Part shown: in pieces, positions 20,966 to 25,026 of the stretch | How positions within the stretch are numbered: the first letter of the stretch is position 1 | Layout of the letters: every line of letters begins with the position of its first letter | DNA from: 73-13 sp035556395 | GTDB lineage: Bacteria > Actinomycetota > Actinomycetes > Actinomycetales > Microbacteriaceae | Assembly (NCBI GenBank): GCA_035556395.1 | Contig: DATMFB010000142.1 | Span: 1-25,026, forward strand | Length of the DNA stretch: 25,026 bases | Direction: 5' to 3' | The notes under the pieces: model-generated | What the model was told of the DNA's origin: nothing | The model's database searches: none | What the model saw: only the letters and a program-made list of their open reading frames with translations | Position numbers and translations under genes: made by a program

Positions 20966-22858
20966 ATGCCACGCGCCACGACTCCTCTGACGCCTGCCGC
21001 GACCGACCCCGCAGCGATCCGCAACTTCTGCATCATCGCGCACATCGATCACGGCAAGTCGACGCTGGCCGACCGCATGCTCCAGATCACCGGCGTCGTC
21101 TCGGACCGCGACATGCGCGCGCAGTACCTCGACCGGATGGACATCGAACGCGAGCGCGGCATCACGATCAAGTCGCAGGCCGTGCGGATGCCATGGGCCG
21201 TCTCGACGCCCGATGACCGGTCGCTGAAGGGCGCTCTCGAGACCAAGACCTACGCCCTCAACATGATCGACACGCCCGGCCACGTCGACTTCACCTACGA
21301 GGTGAGCCGCTCGCTCGCGGCCTGCGAGGGCGCGATCCTGCTCGTCGATGCGGCGCAGGGCATCGAGGCGCAGACGCTCGCGAACCTCTACCTCGCGCTG
21401 GAGAACGACCTCGCGATCATCCCGGTGCTCAACAAGATCGACCTGCCTGCGGCGGACCCCGAGAAGTACTCGCGCGAGCTCGCGCAGCTCATCGGCGGCA
21501 GCCCTGACGACGTCATGCGCGTCTCGGGCAAGACCGGCGAAGGCGTCGAGGCGCTCCTCGACCGGGTCGTCGAGCTGATCCCCCCGCCGGTGGGCGACCC
21601 CACCGCGCCGGCGCGTGCCATGATCTTCGACTCGGTCTACGACGCGTATCGCGGCGTCGTCACCTACGTCCGGATGATCGACGGCAAGCTCGCGCCGCGC
21701 GAGCGCATCCAGATGATGTCGACCCGGGCGGTGCACGAGCTCCTCGAGATCGGCGTCTCGAGCCCCGAGCCGGTGCCGAGCGGGGGTCTCGGGGTCGGCG
21801 AGGTCGGCTACCTCATCACGGGCGTCAAGGACGTCCGCCAGTCGAAGGTCGGCGACACGATCACGAACGCCGCAAAGCCCGCCGCTGCCGCGCTGCCCGG
21901 TTACACCGATCCCAAGCCCATGGTGTTCTCCGGCCTCTATCCGATCGACGGCAGCGACTACCCGGACCTCCGCGAGGCGCTCGACAAGCTCAAGCTCTCC
22001 GACGCGTCGCTGCAGTACGAGCCTGAGACCTCGGTCGCGCTCGGCTTCGGCTTCCGCTGCGGATTCCTCGGGCTGCTCCACCTCGAGATCATCACGGAGC
22101 GGCTGACCCGCGAGTTCGGCCTCGACCTCATCACGACCGCGCCATCGGTCATCTACGAGGTGCGCATGGAGGACGGCAAGACCGCGACCGTCACGAACCC
22201 GTCGGAGTTCCCGACCGGTGGCAAGGTCTCCGAGGTGCGCGAGCCCGTCGTCAAGGCGGCGATCCTCGCCCCGAAGGACTACGTCGGCACGATCATGGAG
22301 CTCTGCCAGTCGCGACGCGGCACGCTCCTCGGCATGGACTACCTCGGCGAGGACCGCGTCGAGATCCGCTACGACATCCCGCTCGGCGAGATCGTCTTCG
22401 ACTTCTTCGACCAGCTCAAGTCGAAGACGGCGGGCTACGCGTCGCTCGACTACGAGCCGGCGGGGGACCGGGCCTCCGACCTCGTCAAGGTCGACATCCT
22501 GCTGCAGGGCGAGCCGGTCGACGCCTTCTCCGCGATCGTCCACCGCGACAAGGCCTACGCCTACGGGACGATGATGACGGAGCGGCTGCGCAAGCTGATC
22601 CCGCGCCAGCAGTTCGAGGTGCCGATCCAGGCGGCGATCGGCGCCCGCATCATCGCGCGGGAGAACATCCGCGCGATGCGCAAGGACGTCCTCGCGAAGT
22701 GCTACGGCGGCGACATCACCCGCAAGCGCAAGCTCCTCGAGAAGCAGAAGGAGGGCAAGAAGCGTATGAAGATGGTCGGCCGCGTCGAGGTCCCTCAGGA
22801 GGCGTTCATCGCCGCGCTCTCCGGCGACGTCGAGTCAGCCAAGGACGCCAAGAAGTAG
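20966..22858 (+). CDS. lepA: Elongation factor 4 (back-translocating GTPase)
   Basis: 630 residues. GTPase motifs: AHIDHGKS (25-32), DMDIERERGITIKS-type switch I region (RMDIERERGITIKS), DTPGHVD, and NKIDLPAADPE. The EF4-specific C-terminal domain is seen in KMVGRVEVPQEAF at the end, with the GFRCGFLGLLHLEI segment of domain III-V. It remodels stalled or mis-translocated ribosomes. A GAGAAT lies eight bases upstream of the ATG. In related genomes lepA lies beside rpsT; here the TetR-glycosyltransferase unit is between them. Confidence 0.97.
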   Translation: MPRATTPLTPAATDPAAIRNFCIIAHIDHGKSTLADRMLQITGVVSDRDMRAQYLDRMDIERERGITIKSQAVRMPWAVSTPDDRSLKGALETKTYALNMIDTPGHVDFTYEVSRSLAACEGAILLVDAAQGIEAQTLANLYLALENDLAIIPVLNKIDLPAADPEKYSRELAQLIGGSPDDVMRVSGKTGEGVEALLDRVVELIPPPVGDPTAPARAMIFDSVYDAYRGVVTYVRMIDGKLAPRERIQMMSTRAVHELLEIGVSSPEPVPSGGLGVGEVGYLITGVKDVRQSKVGDTITNAAKPAAAALPGYTDPKPMVFSGLYPIDGSDYPDLREALDKLKLSDASLQYEPETSVALGFGFRCGFLGLLHLEIITERLTREFGLDLITTAPSVIYEVRMEDGKTATVTNPSEFPTGGKVSEVREPVVKAAILAPKDYVGTIMELCQSRRGTLLGMDYLGEDRVEIRYDIPLGEIVFDFFDQLKSKTAGYASLDYEPAGDRASDLVKVDILLQGEPVDAFSAIVHRDKAYAYGTMMTERLRKLIPRQQFEVPIQAAIGARIIARENIRAMRKDVLAKCYGGDITRKRKLLEKQKEGKKRMKMVGRVEVPQEAFIAALSGDVESAKDAKK

Positions 22859-22873
22859 TTTCCGGGAGGCGTC

Positions 22874-23227
22874 ATGCGGCACCTGGTATGGGCGCTCGGA
22901 ACGCTCATGGCTCTAGGCCTTGCGATGCTGCTCGCGGTCGACTGGTGGGTCTCCGCGGCCTATCACTTCGCCGACGGCTACCCGCTCGCCTCGGTCAGCG
23001 GTAAGAACGATCTCCCCAAACTCGGGACGACCTCGCGCATGTTCACCGCTGCGGGCCTGCTCCTGGTCGCGCTCATCGCACTCATAATCACGGCGATCCT
23101 GCTGATCGGCTCGCGCACCAGGCGGTTCGCTTGGCTCGCCCCGCTCGCCGCGATCGTCCTCGTGGTCGGCATCACCGCGATCGGCACCACCCTGTTCGAG
23201 CCCCCGCCCCCTGACCGCGGTGGGTGA
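22874..23227 (+). CDS. Small membrane protein of unknown function
   Basis: 117 residues with GGGAGG upstream of ATG 22874, 15 bases after the lepA stop, so probably cotranscribed. There are three hydrophobic helices: about 3-24, 60-80 and 87-106. Between the first two is an extracytoplasmic loop with DGYPLASVSGKNDLPKLGTT. The tail is proline-rich (FEPPPPDRGG). I recognise no named family. Confidence 0.7.
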   Translation: MRHLVWALGTLMALGLAMLLAVDWWVSAAYHFADGYPLASVSGKNDLPKLGTTSRMFTAAGLLLVALIALIITAILLIGSRTRRFAWLAPLAAIVLVVGITAIGTTLFEPPPPDRGG

Positions 23228-23253
23228 TGCGGCTCACCTGTGCAGCGATCCCT

Positions 23254-23310
23254 TCCGGTGTCACTTGTGGCTGGAAGCGCCCGGGGATTCCAGCCACAAG
23301 TGGCACCGGA
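23254..23310. repeat. 57-bp dispersed palindrome, copy 2
   Basis: Arms 23254-23276 and 23288-23310 pair at 22 of 23 positions around an 11-base loop. The left arm reads TCCGGTGTCACTTGTGGCTG and continues GAA, nearly identical to copy 1 at 7261. It fills most of the gap between the small membrane protein and the YjbR-like gene. It could act as a terminator for the lepA transcript. Confidence 0.8.
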
Positions 23311-23332
23311 GCAAGAACGCCGGGGGCGGAGG

Positions 23333-23338
23333 TAGGGT
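23333..23338 (+). promoter_or_regulatory. -10 element of the YjbR-like gene
   Basis: TAGGGT is followed by six bases and GTG 23345, the leaderless spacing. Confidence 0.45.
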
Positions 23339-23344
23339 CTGGGC

Positions 23345-23704
23345 GTGGCCGGGTGGGGTGAGGTGTGCGAGATCGCTGCCGCGCTGCCCAGCGCGGAGGC
23401 CGGGAAGACCTTCGGGAACGCCGCGTGGAAACTCCGTGGCAAGCCCGTCGTGTGGGAGCGCCCGCTGCGTGCACGCGATCTGGCTGAGCTCGGCGATGCG
23501 GCGCCGACGGGGCCGGTCATCGGCGTGCGCGTCGCGGACGAGGGGGAGAAGCTCGCGCTCATCGCGGAGGATCCAGCCGTGTTCTTCACCACGAGCCACT
23601 TCGACGGCCACCCCTCGATCCTCGTCGCACTCGAGCGCATCGACGCGGCGCGTCTCGTCGAGCTCGTGCTCTCGGCTTGGGCCGCGCGGGGCGGGGTCAG
23701 CTGA
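23345..23704 (+). CDS. MmcQ/YjbR family protein
   Basis: 119 residues from GTG 23345. It is a single CyaY-like/YjbR domain: VCEIAAALPSAEAGKTFGNA (the family's LPxxxxxxxFGxxxWxxxGK start, here AWKLRGKPV), then VADEGEKLALIAEDPAVFFT, HFDGHPSILVALERID and LVELVLSAWAA. The family is often labelled DNA-binding, but its function is not established. No neighbour is clearly linked to it. The start fits the leaderless pattern. Confidence 0.85.
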   Translation: MAGWGEVCEIAAALPSAEAGKTFGNAAWKLRGKPVVWERPLRARDLAELGDAAPTGPVIGVRVADEGEKLALIAEDPAVFFTTSHFDGHPSILVALERIDAARLVELVLSAWAARGGVS

Positions 23705-23765
23705 AGTGGGCGCAGATGGCTGTCGCGGCGCCCGCGGAGCGACCATTCGCGACCACGACGCCCAG

Positions 23766-23771
23766 TAGCGT
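23766..23771 (+). promoter_or_regulatory. -10 element of the aldo/keto reductase gene
   Basis: TAGCGT is followed by six bases (GGGAGC) and ATG 23778. The GGGAG is too close to serve as a good ribosome site, again pointing to a leaderless message. Confidence 0.45.
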
Positions 23772-23777
23772 GGGAGC

Positions 23778-24653
23778 ATGACGGTCCCTGACATCACCCT
23801 GAACAACGGCGTTCGGATCCCGCAGCTCGGCCTCGGCATCTGGCAGGCGAGCCCTGAGGAGACCGAGCGCATCGTGCGCTACGCGATCGCGGAGGCCGGG
23901 TATCGGCACATCGACGGCGCGCGGATCTACGGGAACGAGGAGGCGCTCGGCGCGGGCGTCCGGGCGAGCGGCGTGCCGCGCGAGGAGGTCTTCGTCACCA
24001 CGAAGCTCTGGCCGACCGACTACGGACGCGATGCCGCGCTCGCGGCGTTCGACGAGAGCCTCGCGCGCCTCGGCTTCGACTACGTCGACCTGTACCTGCT
24101 GCACTGGCCGAACCAGGACGACGCGCAGCGCGTCGAGACCTGGCTCGCGCTCGAGGAGATCCTCGCGTCGGGCCGCGCCAGGGCGATCGGCGTCGCGAAC
24201 CACGAGCCGCACCACCTTCAGGACCTCCTGCACGGCGGCAGCATCGTGCCGGCGATCAACCAGGTGGAGCTGCACCCGACGCTGCCGCAGCGCGAGCTCC
24301 GGGCCTTCGACGCGAGCCACGGGATCGTCACGCAGTCCTGGAGCCCGCTTGCGGGCGGCCCGTCGACGCCGTGGGGGCGAGAGAACCCTGCCGGCCCGGC
24401 CCTGCGGGCGCACCCGGTGATCGCGGAGATTGCGGAGCGGCACGGCAAGTCGCCGGTCCAGGTGATCCTGCGCTGGCACATCGAGCACGGGCTCGTCGTC
24501 ATCCCGAAGTCGGTCCACGAGGAGCGGGTCGCGCAGAACATCGACGTCTTCGACTTCGAGCTGTCGGCGGACGAGCGGAACGCGATCGACGGGCTCGAAG
24601 CGCCGGACGGTGCCGGTCGCACGGGCACGCACCCCGACGCTGCGTCGTTCTGA
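23778..24653 (+). CDS. Aldo/keto reductase (AKR5-type)
   Basis: 291 residues forming one (beta/alpha)8 barrel. The catalytic tetrad is visible: Asp46 and Tyr51 (HIDGARIYGNE; most relatives have DTAxxYGNE), Lys76 (VTTKLW) and His109 (YLLHWP). Later segments AIGVANHEPHHL, NQVELHPTLPQ, SWSPLAGG and the NADPH-binding VIPKSVHEERVAQNIDVFDF are typical. It is close in style to 2,5-diketo-gluconate reductases and methylglyoxal or aldehyde reductases; the true substrate is open. The stop codon is immediately followed by the REP-like element. Confidence 0.93.
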   Translation: MTVPDITLNNGVRIPQLGLGIWQASPEETERIVRYAIAEAGYRHIDGARIYGNEEALGAGVRASGVPREEVFVTTKLWPTDYGRDAALAAFDESLARLGFDYVDLYLLHWPNQDDAQRVETWLALEEILASGRARAIGVANHEPHHLQDLLHGGSIVPAINQVELHPTLPQRELRAFDASHGIVTQSWSPLAGGPSTPWGRENPAGPALRAHPVIAEIAERHGKSPVQVILRWHIEHGLVVIPKSVHEERVAQNIDVFDFELSADERNAIDGLEAPDGAGRTGTHPDAASF

Positions 24654-24793
24654 CCCTTCGACTCGCTGCGCTCGCTCAGGGAGCGGGGTACCGCTGCGCC
24701 CGCTCAGGGAGCGGGGTACGCGCTGCGCTCGCCGCGGGAGCCGCGGGAGCCGCTTACCGGTCCCTGAGCGAGGCCGCAGGCCGAGTCGAAGGG
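24654..24793. repeat. REP-like composite element filling a convergent gap
   Basis: Terminal inverted repeats CCCTTCGACTCG (24654-24665) and CGAGTCGAAGGG (24782-24793). The left half continues CTGCGCTCGCTCAGGGAGCG; the right half has TCCCTGAGCGAGGCCGCAGG. Inside, a 28-bp unit is repeated in tandem (24664-24691 and 24692-24719, one mismatch) with a third partial copy. The element starts at the base after the reductase stop and ends two bases before the stop of the convergent gene. Confidence 0.85.
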
Positions 24794-24795
24794 CG

Positions 24796-25026
24796 CTACC
24801 GCTCCCCGCGCTCCGGCTTGAAGAGCATCTGCGTGACGAGCAGCAGCATGGTCGCGATCGCGCCGACGACCGGCAGCGCCGACCACCACCAGCCGACGAA
24901 GATCCCGAGCAGCACGCCGACCGTGACGGCGAGGATCCAGAGCACCGCCGTGTAGATGCCGAAGCGTGCGGCGGCGGCTGGGTCCCGCTCGAAGCGGTTT
25001 CCGGTGTGCCGCTTGGCGGTGCCATC
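24796..25026 (-). CDS. Small two-helix membrane protein (N-terminus outside window)
   Basis: On the minus strand an open frame enters from the right edge and ends at a TAG (24798-24796), giving 76 visible residues. They read DGTAKRHTGNRFERDPAAAR, then a hydrophobic helix containing YTAVLWILAVTVGVLLGIF, GWWW, a second helix with LPVVGAIATMLLLVTQMLF and a charged KPERGER tail. Codon third positions are G/C-rich, unlike the overlapping longer frames, which encode basic low-complexity peptides. No named family is recognised. A Met may lie just outside the window. Confidence 0.65.
   Translation of the reverse strand, partial: DGTAKRHTGNRFERDPAAAARFGIYTAVLWILAVTVGVLLGIFVGWWWSALPVVGAIATMLLLVTQMLFKPERGER

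Noticed and set aside
20228..22543. 771-codon minus-strand frame opposite tetR and lepA
   Set aside because: It runs across two unrelated genes and an intergenic region and has low-complexity composition.
23697..25025. 442-codon minus-strand frame running from the right edge across the aldo/keto reductase
   Set aside because: The true minus-strand gene at the edge is the shorter frame ending at 24796, which encodes two clean membrane helices; the long frame is basic low-complexity and antisense to the reductase.

Overview
The window is dense, very GC-rich DNA that reads as a chromosomal segment of an actinobacterium. It is most likely a member of the Microbacteriaceae or a close relative. 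The order leuS - comEA - comEC - holA - rpsT - lepA is a core actinobacterial neighbourhood. At least eight genes start at a TANNNT-N6-ATG/GTG signal, as expected for leaderless transcripts. No tRNA, rRNA, CRISPR array or insertion sequence was seen, and there is no gene-free stretch over 300 bases.

Layout. Positions 2-82: C-terminus of a FAD-dependent dehydrogenase. 85-1794 (-): a two-gene KhtTU/Kef-like cation:proton antiporter with its TrkA-C regulator. 1851-3212 (+): a five-helix membrane protein and a YcnI-type copper-binding protein. 3276-5436 (+): a DHA2 drug exporter translationally overlapped by a MarR repressor; a perfect 20-bp dyad covers the exporter's promoter and start codon. 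5423-7187 (-): a DedA membrane protein and an App1-like (DUF2183) phosphatase. 7336-11318 (+): pabB and leuS. 11380-14393 (+): comEA-comEC. 14579-16098 (-): a lower-GC accessory pair, an unusual TRAFAC-type GTPase and a small partner of unknown family. 16130-17164: holA. 17237-17497 (-): rpsT. 17603-20174 (-): an overlapping three-gene operon (GT1 glycosyltransferase, F420-type reductase, alpha/beta hydrolase) facing a TetR regulator (20249-20896). 20966-22858: lepA. The remainder holds a small membrane protein, a YjbR-like protein, an aldo/keto reductase and, at the right edge, the end of a small membrane protein on the minus strand.

Two cassettes interrupt the core block. One is the GTPase pair between comEC and holA, an uncharacterised NTPase module and the best candidate for an undescribed system. 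The other is the TetR-controlled group-transfer/redox/hydrolase operon between rpsT and lepA, which looks like a small-molecule modification or detoxification unit.

Three kinds of palindromic repeat-like DNA are present: a 57-bp dyad found twice (7261 and 23254), a REP-like element found in the AKR convergent gap (24654-24793) and also in frame inside pabB (7812-7889), and a nested dyad at the comEC stop (14392-14459). All functions are inferred from sequence reading alone; no database search was run.
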